From the NCBI RefSeq assembly GCF_039542035.1, contig NZ_BAABHJ010000005.1, forward strand, positions 620,001-684,000: a DNA stretch of 64,000 nucleotides, given 5' to 3'. Positions 14,332 to 23,454 of this stretch are shown piece by piece. Both the position numbers and the translations under genes were made by a program. The DNA is from Actinoallomurus liliacearum. GTDB lineage: Bacteria > Actinomycetota > Actinomycetes > Streptosporangiales > Streptosporangiaceae. The notes below the pieces were generated by a model, which did no database searches, was not told where the DNA came from, and was given only the letters and a program-made list of their open reading frames with translations. Numbering within the stretch: position 1 is the first letter of the stretch; each line of letters starts with the position of its first letter.

Positions 14332-16146
14332 TCAGCGGACGGTGGTGTCCGACTGCTCCTCGGCCTCGGCGAGGAGGTCGCCCGTCCACAGGCGGCGCAT
14401 CTCCGGGCAGTCCGCCAGCAGTCGATCGAGCGGGCCCTGGCCGACGACGCGGCCGCGGTCGAGGACCACGATTCGGTCCGCTCGTTCGAGAGCCGCGCGG
14501 CGATGCGAGACGACCAGCAGCGTCGCCGGTCCGCGGCCGTCCCGGGCGGCGCCAGCGATCCGTTCCCACAGCAGCCGTTCGGTCTCGACGTCCAGCGCGG
14601 AGGACAGGTCGTCGACGACGAGCAGGTCCGGCGCCCGTACGAGGGCCCGGGCGGCCGTGGCCCGTTGCACCTGGCCGCCGGACAGCCATACGCCCCGGGG
14701 ACCGACGAGCGTGTCCAAGCCGTCCGGCATGTCCGCCACGTCCGCGTCGAAGGCGGCGAGCTCGATCGCGGTGGTGAGCCGGTCGTCGGCCGCGCCGAGC
14801 AGGAGGTTCTCCCGGAGCGAGTCGGAGAACAGCCGGGGGAGCTGGCTCGCGTACGCGACCCGGCCGGGGACCAGGTACGTCCCCGGGTCGTCGACGGGCC
14901 GGCCGTTCCAGGTGATCGTCCCGGCGTCCAGGGGCACGAGCCCGAGCAGCGCCCGTACGAGGGTGGTCTTGCCGGCCCCGACGGCACCGGTGAGCACGGT
15001 GAACGAGCCGCGTTCGATCCGCAGGTCGACGGCGTCCAGGCCGCGGCCGCCGCCGTACCGCACGGTGAGCCCGCGGCCCTCGGCGACCTGCAGCGGGTCG
15101 GGGTGCGGCGGCGGTGTCCGGACCGGTGGCGGCTCCCGGCGGAACCAGACGCCGCTCACCCGCGCCAGGTCGCGGACGTCCTCGTGCGGCGCCATGAGCC
15201 GGCCGAGGCGTTCGGCGGCGACGGCGCCCTGCGGCAGGCGGTACAGGAACGTGCCGAGGGAGCGCGGCAGCGCGGTCAGCCAGCCGAGATAGCCGGTGAA
15301 GAGCGCCAGATCGCCCACGGTGAAGGTCCCGTGGTGCATCGCGGGGGCGGCGATGAGCAGGACGAGGCCCATGCCGATCTCCACGGTCGCGCCCGTCACC
15401 GTCTCCAGCAGGTCGGTCGCCAGCCGGTCCCGGACGGCGGCGTCCCGCCGCCGGCGGTTGTGCGCGCGGAGACGCGCCAGCACCGCGTCCTCGGCCCCGG
15501 CCGTCTTGATCGCCAGGATGCCCGCGAACGCGTCGCCGATGTGGGCCGTCACGACCGCGCCCAGCCGCCGGGCGCGCCGGTGCAGCCGCCGGATCACCGT
15601 GCCGAGCAGCCGGCTGAGCACCCCGGCGGCGAGCATCGGCAGTACGAGCGCCAGCGTCACGACGGGGTCGATCGCCGCCATGATCACCAATGCGGTGACG
15701 CCGAACAGCGCGGTGCCGGCCAGGTCCACCAGGTCGTCGGTGACCTGGACGAGGTCGTCCACGTCGTCGCGCAGCCGGGCCAGCGCCTCACCCGACGAAT
15801 GCGGCAGCCGGGTCGCGGCCGTACCGCGGGCGGTGAGGATCGAGCGCAGCACGTTGACGCGCAGCGTGGTCGCCGCGGCCTCCCACCAGTACACCCCGTA
15901 CGCCCACGCGGTGACGAGGTTCAGGCCGCGGACCACCTCCAGCCCGACGAACGCGGCGCAGAGCCACAGCGCGTCCCGAAGGTCGGCGGCCCGATGCCCG
16001 CTGAGCTGGTCGAACAGCCGTTTCAGCAGCAGGCCGCCGCCGATGGGGAACAGGTAGGTCGGCAGCCACAGCAGGCCGCCGAGGACGTACCGGCCCAGCC
16101 CGGAGGAGCGGGCGAGGCCGGCCATCACGGTCGGCACGGGCCTCAT
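14332..16146 (-). CDS. ABC exporter half-transporter (membrane + ATPase), B subunit
   Basis: 604 residues. The N-terminal ~320 residues contain six hydrophobic helices of a type I exporter fold. The C-terminal nucleotide-binding domain has Walker A GAVGAGKTTL, a Q-loop region 'VAYASQLPRLFSDSLREN', the signature LSGGQVQRA, Walker B LLVVDDLSSALD and an H-loop VVSHRRA. The Walker B catalytic position is Asp (DD) rather than the usual Glu, as in degenerate half-sites of heterodimeric exporters. The ATG overlaps the stop of the partner gene by 4 bp, so the pair is co-translated and probably heterodimeric. Confidence 0.88.
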   Translation of the reverse strand: MRPVPTVMAGLARSSGLGRYVLGGLLWLPTYLFPIGGGLLLKRLFDQLSGHRAADLRDALWLCAAFVGLEVVRGLNLVTAWAYGVYWWEAAATTLRVNVLRSILTARGTAATRLPHSSGEALARLRDDVDDLVQVTDDLVDLAGTALFGVTALVIMAAIDPVVTLALVLPMLAAGVLSRLLGTVIRRLHRRARRLGAVVTAHIGDAFAGILAIKTAGAEDAVLARLRAHNRRRRDAAVRDRLATDLLETVTGATVEIGMGLVLLIAAPAMHHGTFTVGDLALFTGYLGWLTALPRSLGTFLYRLPQGAVAAERLGRLMAPHEDVRDLARVSGVWFRREPPPVRTPPPHPDPLQVAEGRGLTVRYGGGRGLDAVDLRIERGSFTVLTGAVGAGKTTLVRALLGLVPLDAGTITWNGRPVDDPGTYLVPGRVAYASQLPRLFSDSLRENLLLGAADDRLTTAIELAAFDADVADMPDGLDTLVGPRGVWLSGGQVQRATAARALVRAPDLLVVDDLSSALDVETERLLWERIAGAARDGRGPATLLVVSHRRAALERADRIVVLDRGRVVGQGPLDRLLADCPEMRRLWTGDLLAEAEEQSDTTVR

Positions 16147-17918
16147 CGCGCCACCCCCGCCGCGCTCAGCAGCCGCGCGAACCGGCTGCCGGGGTCGGCC
16201 GCCAGTTCCTCCCGGCGGCCGAACTCGACGATCCGGCCGCCGTCGACCACCGCGACGACGTCCACCCGCGCCAGGGAGGACAGCCGGTGCGCGATGAGCA
16301 CGCCGGTACGGTCGGCGAGAAGCCGGTCGACGACCTCCTCGATGCGCCGTTCGGTCGCCGGGTCGAGCCGGCTGGACGCCTCGTCCAGCACCACGAGCCC
16401 CGGATCGGTGAGCAACGTCCGGGCGAACGCCAGGAGCTGCGCCTCACCGGCTGAGACGCCGACCGCGTCGCCGCCCAGTGCGGTGTCGAGGCCGTCGGGC
16501 AGGTCGGCCAGCCAGGCGCCGAGGCCGACCTCCGCGAGGATGTCGCGCAGCCGCCGGTCGTCGGCGAGCGCCGGGCGGAACAGCGTCAGGTTGTCCCGCA
16601 CGCTCGCGGTGAACAACTGCACGTCCTGGGTGACCACGCCGATCCGCCGCCGTACGGAGTCCGGGTCGGCGTGTCGCAGGTCCAGCCCGCCGACCCGCAC
16701 AGTGCCTCCGGTCGGGTCGTACAGGCGCAGGACGAGCCGGGCGATAGTGGTCTTGCCGCTGCCCGTACGGCCGACCAGGCCGAGCGTCTCGCCCGGTGCC
16801 AGCGTCAGGTCGATTCCGGACAGCACCGGCGCGTCGTCGTCGGCGTACGCGAAGTCGACGCGGTCGAACCGCAGGTCGAGCGGGCCGGACGCCGGCAGCG
16901 GTCGCGGATCGGCGGGTTCCGGCAGCGTACGGCGTTGGGACAGCAGGTCCCGGACGCGGGCGACGCCCGCCAGGGCCGCCTGGTACTGCCGCAACTGGTC
17001 GATCAACCGCTCGAACGGCGTCCGTACCATCTGCGTGTACTGGAACAGCAGCACGGCGGTGCCGACGGTGAGCGTCCCGGACTGGCGGGCCCACGCGGCC
17101 AGCGCGAGCACCAGCGCCGTGCCCGCCGCGAAGGCCACCGACGTGCCCGCGAGCAGGCCGCTGCCGATGCGCTCGGACCGGAACTCCGCGCGGTACTTCC
17201 GGCCACTGGCCCGGTGCACGCGACGTACGGCGTGCTCGCCGGCGCCGTTGGCGCGGATGTCCTCGAGGCCGGCCAGCCGCTCCTCGATGTCGCCGAACAG
17301 CGCGGCGTACTTCGCGCGGGAGCGGGCGGCCGCCGGCACGGCCAGCCGTTGCGCCTGGGCCATCGCGAGCCCGATCGCCGCGCAGTACGCGAGGAGCAGG
17401 GCGCCGACGCGCGGCTCCACGGACAGCATGACGACGAGCACGCCCGCCAGGAGCAGGGCGCCGGCGACGACGTCCAGCAGGAAGGCGACGACGAACTCGG
17501 CGATGGCGACGACGTCGCCGTCGACCCGTTCGATCAGCTCGCCGGGCGTACGGCGTCCGTGGAAGCCCAGGTCGAGGCCGAGCGCGTGCTCGGCCAGCCT
17601 CTCGCGGAGGCGGTTGGTGCCGTCCCAGGCCAGGCGGCTCGCCAGCCAGGCGGTGAGGGTACGGGCGCCCTGCCCGGCGACGGTGAGGGCCAGGTAGCCG
17701 ACGGCGACGAACATCAGATGGCGGGTGCTCGCGCCGCCGATTGCGTCGTCGACGAAGCGCCGGGTGAGCTGCGGCGCGGCGAGCGGGAGCGCGGTCGCCG
17801 CCGTGACGGCGGCGGCCAGGGCCGCGGTCGCGCGAGGTCCCGGGCGAAGGCAGCCCAGGACGGTGGTCGAAGTGGGGTTACCGGCGTCTCTCCGCGCCGG
17901 TCGGGTCGATGGTCGCAC
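16143..17918 (-). CDS. ABC exporter half-transporter (membrane + ATPase), A subunit
   Basis: 591 residues from GTG 17918; the open frame extends far upstream, but only antisense to the oxidase gene. Six membrane helices, then an ATPase domain with Walker A GRTGSGKTTI, Q-loop 'IGVVTQDVQLFTASVRDN', Walker B LVVLDEASSRLDP (catalytic Glu present) and H-loop IAHRLSS. The signature reads VSAGEAQL instead of LSGGQ. Combined with the partner (good signature, Asp in Walker B), this predicts a heterodimer with one competent and one degenerate ATP site. Substrate unknown. Confidence 0.87.
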   Translation of the reverse strand: MRPSTRPARRDAGNPTSTTVLGCLRPGPRATAALAAAVTAATALPLAAPQLTRRFVDDAIGGASTRHLMFVAVGYLALTVAGQGARTLTAWLASRLAWDGTNRLRERLAEHALGLDLGFHGRRTPGELIERVDGDVVAIAEFVVAFLLDVVAGALLLAGVLVVMLSVEPRVGALLLAYCAAIGLAMAQAQRLAVPAAARSRAKYAALFGDIEERLAGLEDIRANGAGEHAVRRVHRASGRKYRAEFRSERIGSGLLAGTSVAFAAGTALVLALAAWARQSGTLTVGTAVLLFQYTQMVRTPFERLIDQLRQYQAALAGVARVRDLLSQRRTLPEPADPRPLPASGPLDLRFDRVDFAYADDDAPVLSGIDLTLAPGETLGLVGRTGSGKTTIARLVLRLYDPTGGTVRVGGLDLRHADPDSVRRRIGVVTQDVQLFTASVRDNLTLFRPALADDRRLRDILAEVGLGAWLADLPDGLDTALGGDAVGVSAGEAQLLAFARTLLTDPGLVVLDEASSRLDPATERRIEEVVDRLLADRTGVLIAHRLSSLARVDVVAVVDGGRIVEFGRREELAADPGSRFARLLSAAGVAR

Positions 17919-18119
17919 GTGGCGTCGTGTCCTTAGCGTAGGTGGCGATTGCCTGCTGGGTGGACACGTACGCAGGACGCATGACCATCTCCTCGGTCGA
18001 CTGCTCGTACGCGGGGAGTACAACAGAGGGCGGCCACGGCGGGCAACGGAATTTCCGCCAGGGCATATCGTGCGAGGTGGGCTGATCGACCGCGTGGGGC
18101 GGCCGACGAGGGGTGAAGG

Positions 18120-19409
18120 GTGCGTGGTCCGGTGGCCGGTGCGGTACGGAACTGGGCGGGCAACATCGGCTTCCAGGCCGAGCAGGTCCGCTACCCGGCC
18201 TCTCTCGACGAGGTACGCGGCCTGGCGGGGCGCGGCTCGAAGGTGCGCGTGCTGGGCAGCGGCCACTCCTTCAACGACATCGCCGACACGCCGGACACCC
18301 TGGTCTCCCTGGCGAAGCTGCCGGCGGCCGTGGAGATCGACAGCGCCGCGGCGAGGGTACGGGTCGGGGCGAGCGTGCGGTACGCCGAGCTGAGCCGGGA
18401 GCTGCACGACAAGGGCTACGCCCTGCCCAACCTGGCGTCCCTGCCGCACATCTCCGTGGCCGGCTCGATCGCGACGGCGACGCACGGCTCCGGTGAGACG
18501 AACGGCAACCTGGCCACGGCGGTGTCCGGGCTCGAGCTGGTCACCGCCGGCGGCGACCTCGTCGCGCTGAGCCGTGAGCGGGACGGGGACCGGTTCGCCG
18601 GAGCGGTCGTCGGGCTCGGGGCCCTCGGGATCGTCGTGAGCGTGACGCTGGACCTCGGCCCGACGTTCGACGTACGGCAGCGGGTGTACGAAGGGCTGCC
18701 GCTCGAGGTCCTCGACGAGCGCTTCGCCGAGGTGGTCTCCGGCGCGTACAGCGTGAGCCTGTTCACCACGTGGCGCGAGGCGCTGATCGACCAGGTCTGG
18801 GTGAAGCAGCGCGTCGACGCCGCGGGCGGGGACGCGATGCCGGAGGAGTGGTTCGGCGCCCGGCCCGCCGACGGGCCACGGCACCCGGTCCCCGGGATGT
18901 CCGTCGTCGCCTGCACCGAGCAGCTCGGCGTGCCCGGTCCGTGGTTCGACCGGCTGCCCCATTTCCGGCCCGACTTCGCGCCGAGCAGCAGCGGCGACGA
19001 GCTGCAGTCGGAGTTTCTGCTGCCCCGGTCGCACGCCGTCGAGGCGCTGCACGCCCTGAACGAGGTCCGGGACCGCATCGCCCCGGTCCTGCAGGTCTGT
19101 GAGATCAGGACCGTCGCGGCGGACGACCTGTGGATGAGCACGTCCTACGGACGGGACACGGTGGCCGTGCACTTCACCTGGGTCAAGGACACCGGCGAGG
19201 TGCTCCCCGTGCTCGACCTGGTCGACGAGTGCCTGGCGCCCTTCGACGCCCGGCCGCACTGGGGCAAGCTGTTCACCACTCCCGCCGACGCGCTGCGCGC
19301 GAGGTACCCGCGGCTATCCGACTTCCACGCCCTGGCCCGCCACTACGACCCGAACGGCACCTTCACCAACGACTTCCTCACCCGCCACCTCTTCGCCGCC
19401 CTCGACTGA
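18120..19409 (+). CDS. Alditol/sugar-lactone oxidase (FAD-linked)
   Basis: 429 residues, GTG start. The N-terminal PCMH-type FAD domain contains RVLGSGHSFNDIADT, where His in GSGHSF is the residue that covalently carries FAD in alditol oxidases. LPHISVAGSIATATHGSG and GLGALGIVVSVTL follow. The C-terminal domain (LPRSHAVEALHALN, then HFTWVKDT, and the final Y-DPNGTFTNDFL) matches the ALO/alditol oxidase family, which oxidises polyols such as xylitol or sorbitol with O2. No signal peptide is seen. It is divergent from the ABC pair. Confidence 0.85.
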   Translation: MRGPVAGAVRNWAGNIGFQAEQVRYPASLDEVRGLAGRGSKVRVLGSGHSFNDIADTPDTLVSLAKLPAAVEIDSAAARVRVGASVRYAELSRELHDKGYALPNLASLPHISVAGSIATATHGSGETNGNLATAVSGLELVTAGGDLVALSRERDGDRFAGAVVGLGALGIVVSVTLDLGPTFDVRQRVYEGLPLEVLDERFAEVVSGAYSVSLFTTWREALIDQVWVKQRVDAAGGDAMPEEWFGARPADGPRHPVPGMSVVACTEQLGVPGPWFDRLPHFRPDFAPSSSGDELQSEFLLPRSHAVEALHALNEVRDRIAPVLQVCEIRTVAADDLWMSTSYGRDTVAVHFTWVKDTGEVLPVLDLVDECLAPFDARPHWGKLFTTPADALRARYPRLSDFHALARHYDPNGTFTNDFLTRHLFAALD

Positions 19410-19421
19410 CCGGCCGCAGCA

Positions 19422-20291
19422 TCACTCGAAGAGCGCGTCGACCGTGCGGACGATGACGGAGCGTTTGACCCAGGCTTCGATCTGCGCGACGTCGGTGCAG
19501 GCGGTGATGCGTTCGCGTGCTTCGTCCGGAACCGGGACACCACGCGCGTCGAGTACCTGGAGGAGGGTGCGCACCCTGCCCCGGACCTCGCCCTCGGCCT
19601 CGCCCTCGGCGTAAGTTCTGCGGAACGCGTCGCTTTTGTAGGGGGATGTATCGCTTCGCATCATTGCCTCCAATTCGGTGGCGGGTGCCTCGGGTAGCGC
19701 CGCGAGCACGACATCAATGTACAGTTCCGCGCGGTCGCCGTCCTCCATCGCGGCGACCGCGCAAAGCAGGGCATGAAAGATCCTCGCCCGGTTATAGGCG
19801 GCCCCGTGCGTCATGGTCGACATGACGGCCAGCTCGGGTGCGCGGACGGCCTCCGCCGCGTCGGTGACGACCGGGACCGCCTCGGGCTTGAGCACCAGAG
19901 GGGTCAGGGTCCAACCCGGATGGCCGAGCTCGATCGGCTCGGCGCACCAGTCACCGATGGCGGCGTCCGCGCAGATCACCAGCAGGATGGCCGGGCAGCG
20001 GGTCCGCGCGCGCAGGCCCGCGAGGTAGACCGGCCAGCTCCACCGCTTGCCCTGGTCCCGCCCGAGCTGGATCTCCACCACCACGGCCAGCACGGGGGAG
20101 GCCGCCTCGAAGACCACCACGGCGTCCGCACGGAACTCCGCCGGGTTCCACTCGGTGAGATCGCCGGATTCGACCCGGACGGTTTTATAGTCCGGGATGT
20201 TAACTTTTAATGCGTTATGGAGGATTTCCGCCGCCAAGGCCGGACGGTTCTTGAAGAGCAAGGCGAGCGATTCGTGACTCAGCGATGGCAT
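19422..20291 (-). CDS. PD-(D/E)xK nuclease-like protein of the Rpn/transposase-associated type
   Basis: 289 residues. The start MPSLSHESLALLFKNRP is typical of a large actinobacterial family of putative nucleases. The nuclease-like core is visible: FRADAVVVFE (Asp), then VLAVVVEIQLGRDQGKRWSWPVY (Glu-x-Gln followed by basic residues). A C-terminal charged helical segment follows (TYAEGEAEGEVRGRVRTLLQVL). Members occur in many copies per genome and are linked to recombination or DNA handling. Function not proven. Confidence 0.65.
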   Translation of the reverse strand: MPSLSHESLALLFKNRPALAAEILHNALKVNIPDYKTVRVESGDLTEWNPAEFRADAVVVFEAASPVLAVVVEIQLGRDQGKRWSWPVYLAGLRARTRCPAILLVICADAAIGDWCAEPIELGHPGWTLTPLVLKPEAVPVVTDAAEAVRAPELAVMSTMTHGAAYNRARIFHALLCAVAAMEDGDRAELYIDVVLAALPEAPATELEAMMRSDTSPYKSDAFRRTYAEGEAEGEVRGRVRTLLQVLDARGVPVPDEARERITACTDVAQIEAWVKRSVIVRTVDALFE

Positions 20292-20364
20292 GGCCGGGAC
20301 TTTAAACCGGCCATGCCGGCGGCTGCGAATTGATCACTCGCCAATTGCGATAAATGGCGATTAA

Positions 20365-22164
20365 TTAGGCGAGTTCGGGGCGGTAGGTCGTCAGCCAGTC
20401 GTTCAGGGCGACGATCCGCTCCATGGCCATGCGGTCCTGCTGGAGGCTGGCCCGGCCGATCGGGCGGCGCAGGGCCGTGCGCGCGGCGTCCTCGTCGACG
20501 TAGGGCCGTACGGGCGCGTTCGGGTCGGCGAGGATGCCGGACAGGCGGTCGCGCACCGCCCGTTCGTAGCTGGGATTCTGCGTGGCGGGGTACGGGCTCT
20601 TCCGTCGCCGCACGACCGACTCGGGGAGGAGGTCGGCGGTCGCGCCGCGCAGCAGGCTCTTCTCCCGGCCGTCGTAGGTCTTGTGCGACCACGGCGTGTT
20701 GAACACGTACTCGACGAGCCGGTGGTCGCAGAACGGCACGCGGACCTCCAGGCCGACCGCCATGCTCATCCGGTCCTTGCGGTCCAGGAGGAAACGGACC
20801 ATCCGGGTGAGGTGGAGGTAACAGATCTCCCGCATGCGGCGCTCGAGGCCACTCTCGCCGGGCAGCCGGGGCACCTCGTCGATCGTCTGGCGGTACCGCG
20901 CGGCGAGGTAGGCGTCGGTGCGCCGGCCGAGGTCGCGGTCGATGAGGTCCTGCTCCCTGCCCAGGCCGTGGCGCCAGGGAAAGCCCTCGGCGGCGACCGC
21001 GGCCGGATCGTGGAACCAGCGGTACCCCCCGAAGACCTCGTCGGCGGACTCGCCCGACAGCGCCACGGTGGAGTGCCGCCGGATCTCGGCGAACAGCAGG
21101 TACAGCGAGGTGTCCATGTCGCCGCCGCCGGGCAGGTCCCGAGCGCGCATGACCGTCTCGACGGCCTCCGGCGAGGTGAGGTTGTCGCTGCTGAGGACGA
21201 CGTCGGTGTGGTGGGTCCCGACGTGCTTGGCGACGTCATGGACGTACGGCGTGTCGGCCGTGTCCCGCATGGCGTCGGGCACGAACCCGCCACTCTCGTC
21301 GGTGAAGTCCACCGCGAAGGTGCGTACGGTGCCGGTTCCCAGGGCCCGGTCGGCCAGCGCGGTCAGGGCGCTGGAGTCCAGCCCGCCCGACAGCAGGGTG
21401 CACAGTGGCACGTCGGAGATGAGCTGCCGTTCGACGATGTCCTCGAGCAACTCGCGGACGTGGCGGACGGTCGTGGGGACGTCGTCGGTGTGCTCCCGGG
21501 CGGTGAGCGCCCAGTAGCGCCGGTCGGTGACCCCGTCGCGTGAGACGCGGACGACATGCCCGGGCTCGACCTCGTACATGCCGTCGAAGACGGCGTGGCC
21601 GGGGGTCTTGGCGGTGGAGAGCAGTTCGAACAGGCCGTCGCTCCGGACGCGCGGGGTGAAGAGCGGATTGGCCAGGATGGCCTTGGGCTCGGAGCCGAAC
21701 AGCACTCCGTGGCGGGTCGGCGCGTAGTACAGCGGCTTGATGCCCATCCGGTCCCGGACCAGCAGCAGTTCCTCGGTCCGCCGGTCCCACAGCGCTAAGG
21801 CGTACATCCCGTTCAGGCGCTCGACGAGGTCGGCGCCCCAGCGCAGGTACGCCTGCAGGACCACCTCGGTGTCGCTGCGGGTGCGGAACCGGTGCCCGTG
21901 GGATTCGAGTTCCCGGCGGAGCTCACGGAAGTTGTACGTCTCGCCGCTGTAGACCAGCGTCGCGGGTCCCTCGCTCATCGGCTGCGCGCCGCCCTCGATG
22001 TCGATCACGGCGAGGCGCCGGTGCCCCAGCGCGATGTGCGGGTCGATCCAGAGCCCTTCGGCGTCCGGGCCGCGGAGCGCCATCGTGCGCGTCATCGTGA
22101 GCGCGGTGTCGCGCTCGAGAGTGAGGTCGCGGTCGTAATCCACCCAGCCGGCTATGCCGCACAC
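20365..22164 (-). CDS. asnB: Asparagine synthetase (glutamine-hydrolysing)
   Basis: 599 residues from GTG 22164. This start puts Cys at position 2 (M-C-G-I-A-G-W), the nucleophile required in class II amidotransferases, and is preceded by AGGAGG 7 bases upstream. The N-terminal glutaminase domain (RGPDAEGLW, LGHRRLAVID, 'YSGETYNFRELR') is followed by an ATP-pyrophosphatase domain with CTLLSGGLDSSALT and 'VALSGESADEVFGGYRW'. It makes asparagine from aspartate, glutamine and ATP, or a related amide in a biosynthetic pathway. It stands alone, with no pathway genes beside it. Regulation: see the inverted repeat just upstream. Confidence 0.92.
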   Translation of the reverse strand: MCGIAGWVDYDRDLTLERDTALTMTRTMALRGPDAEGLWIDPHIALGHRRLAVIDIEGGAQPMSEGPATLVYSGETYNFRELRRELESHGHRFRTRSDTEVVLQAYLRWGADLVERLNGMYALALWDRRTEELLLVRDRMGIKPLYYAPTRHGVLFGSEPKAILANPLFTPRVRSDGLFELLSTAKTPGHAVFDGMYEVEPGHVVRVSRDGVTDRRYWALTAREHTDDVPTTVRHVRELLEDIVERQLISDVPLCTLLSGGLDSSALTALADRALGTGTVRTFAVDFTDESGGFVPDAMRDTADTPYVHDVAKHVGTHHTDVVLSSDNLTSPEAVETVMRARDLPGGGDMDTSLYLLFAEIRRHSTVALSGESADEVFGGYRWFHDPAAVAAEGFPWRHGLGREQDLIDRDLGRRTDAYLAARYRQTIDEVPRLPGESGLERRMREICYLHLTRMVRFLLDRKDRMSMAVGLEVRVPFCDHRLVEYVFNTPWSHKTYDGREKSLLRGATADLLPESVVRRRKSPYPATQNPSYERAVRDRLSGILADPNAPVRPYVDEDAARTALRRPIGRASLQQDRMAMERIVALNDWLTTYRPELA

Positions 22165-22196
22165 GGAACGCCTCCTCATTGGATGCATCATGCACG

Positions 22197-22221
22197 TAAC
22201 AGACGCTAACTCCGTCTGTCA
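22197..22221. promoter_or_regulatory. Inverted repeat in the asnB promoter region
   Basis: TAACAGACG and CGTCTGTCA form 9-bp arms with one mismatch, separated by 7 bases, 33 bp upstream of the asnB start. On the coding strand an overlapping CTGACA and a TTACGT 17 bases later could be -35 and -10 boxes, so a bound repressor would block them. The regulator is unknown. Confidence 0.4.
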
Positions 22222-22286
22222 GAAACATCCAAGTAACAAACCTCACGGTCTACGAGGCTGGACATCCGGGACGAACCGTGCGCCGC

Positions 22287-22880
22287 TCAGCCGACGGCCG
22301 GTTCGTCCTCGCCGTTCACGACGCCGGGGAGCCAGTCGAGCGACCCGGTGGCGAGCGCCTCATCCGCGAGCTTCTTCCCGGTCGGCGTCTGCAGCGCGGC
22401 GAGCGAGCTGTCGATCCACGGCTGGATGGTGTGATGCCCCTGGTCCCGGTACTCGATGGCCTGCAACAGGCATTCGAGCTTGTCGGCGTCGCGCGCGCAG
22501 CGGGCCTCCAGGCTGGTCCGCTGCTCGTACTCCGCGACCGAACCGGTGATCAGGTCGGCCACCGGGGCGGGCAGCCCGCGAACCTGATCCGCGGTGACCT
22601 GCTCGTTGGGCATGCGGGTGACGTACCGCTTGGCGAGGTACGGCAGGTCGGTGAGCCGGGTCTCCTGGCTGTCGTGAAAGAGGCTGAGCAGGATGGCCCG
22701 CTCGGGGCTCGCGCCCTCCAGGGCGGCCAGCACGCCGGCCAGCACCGCAGCCCGGAAGGAATGGTCCGCGATGCTCTCCGGCGCGGCGACGCCCGCGACC
22801 AGCCAGCCGCTCCGCTTGTAGCGCTTGAGCAGTCCCATCTCGTAGACGAACTCCGTCAAGCGCGCCAGCTCATCCGGCAT
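22287..22880 (-). CDS. HD-domain nucleotidase-like hydrolase
   Basis: 197 residues from ATG 22880; the longer upstream frame is antisense to the VOC gene. The HD signature runs: ESIADHSFRAA (His), LSLFHDSQETR (His-Asp), then 'ARDADKLECLLQAIEY' (Asp). The pattern AxHxFR then HDxxE matches the YfbR/HDDC2-like 5'-deoxynucleotidase group, which removes phosphate from dNMPs. Substrate inferred from family only. Confidence 0.78.
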   Translation of the reverse strand: MPDELARLTEFVYEMGLLKRYKRSGWLVAGVAAPESIADHSFRAAVLAGVLAALEGASPERAILLSLFHDSQETRLTDLPYLAKRYVTRMPNEQVTADQVRGLPAPVADLITGSVAEYEQRTSLEARCARDADKLECLLQAIEYRDQGHHTIQPWIDSSLAALQTPTGKKLADEALATGSLDWLPGVVNGEDEPAVG

Positions 22881-23018
22881 GCCTTGCCCCCTCACTCTCG
22901 GCCGCCCGGGTATCTCACGGTAGACGACTTTTCCCAGATCAGACGGTAAGCGGAGGGCAGATCTCGGCCGGGCCCCCGGACCGGGAGTGGAACCCGAGCC
23001 GCCGGGTAGCGTTCCGGC

Positions 23019-23363
23019 ATGATCGGACGACTGCAGGAACTCGTCATCGACTGCGCCGACCCGCCGAAGCTGGCCCGCTTCTGGACGGCCGTGGTCGGCG
23101 GAGAGGCCGTCGACCGCGATCCCGACTGGTCCTACGTCGATCCGCCGGACGGGCCGCTGCGCCTGGCGTTCCAGCTGGTGCCGGAGGGCAAGGAGGTCAA
23201 GAACCGCCTGCATCTCGACGTCGAGGTCGCGGACATCGACGCGGCGCGCGAACGCCTCTGCGCCGAGGGCGCCACCGCCGTCGAGGACCTGCGCACCGAC
23301 GGCCACGGCCGCTTCCAGGTGATGCGGGACCCGGAGGGCAACGAGTTCTGCCTCTTGGACTGA
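23019..23363 (+). CDS. VOC-family (glyoxalase-like) protein
   Basis: 114 residues. It is a single vicinal-oxygen-chelate module: 'ELVIDCADPPKLARFWTAVVGGE' starts it, RLHLDVEVADIDAARERL forms the second beta-alpha unit, and 'RFQVMRDPEGNEFCLLD' is the classic end, with metal-ligand candidates His (in LHLDVE) and Glu (NEF). These proteins act in glyoxal detoxification or resistance; the specific role is unknown. Confidence 0.82.
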   Translation: MIGRLQELVIDCADPPKLARFWTAVVGGEAVDRDPDWSYVDPPDGPLRLAFQLVPEGKEVKNRLHLDVEVADIDAARERLCAEGATAVEDLRTDGHGRFQVMRDPEGNEFCLLD

Positions 23364-23454
23364 TCATCGATCGGTCCCGCCGGACCGCGTGGCACCGGTG
23401 GGTGGCCGTGCGCTCCGAGGCCCGGCCGGGCGTCGCGGCGCGGCGGGGCATCCG

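Noticed and set aside
14503..17697. A 1064-codon forward frame antisense to the two ABC exporter genes
   Set aside because: It is a shadow of the GC-rich coding strand: its codon pattern follows from the minus-strand genes, it has no domain pattern, and its composition is Pro/Arg/Gly/Gln-rich.
16143..19259. A 1038-residue reading of the A-subunit exporter gene
   Set aside because: The extra ~447 residues upstream are antisense to the alditol oxidase gene. GTG 17918 gives the usual length and correct first helix.
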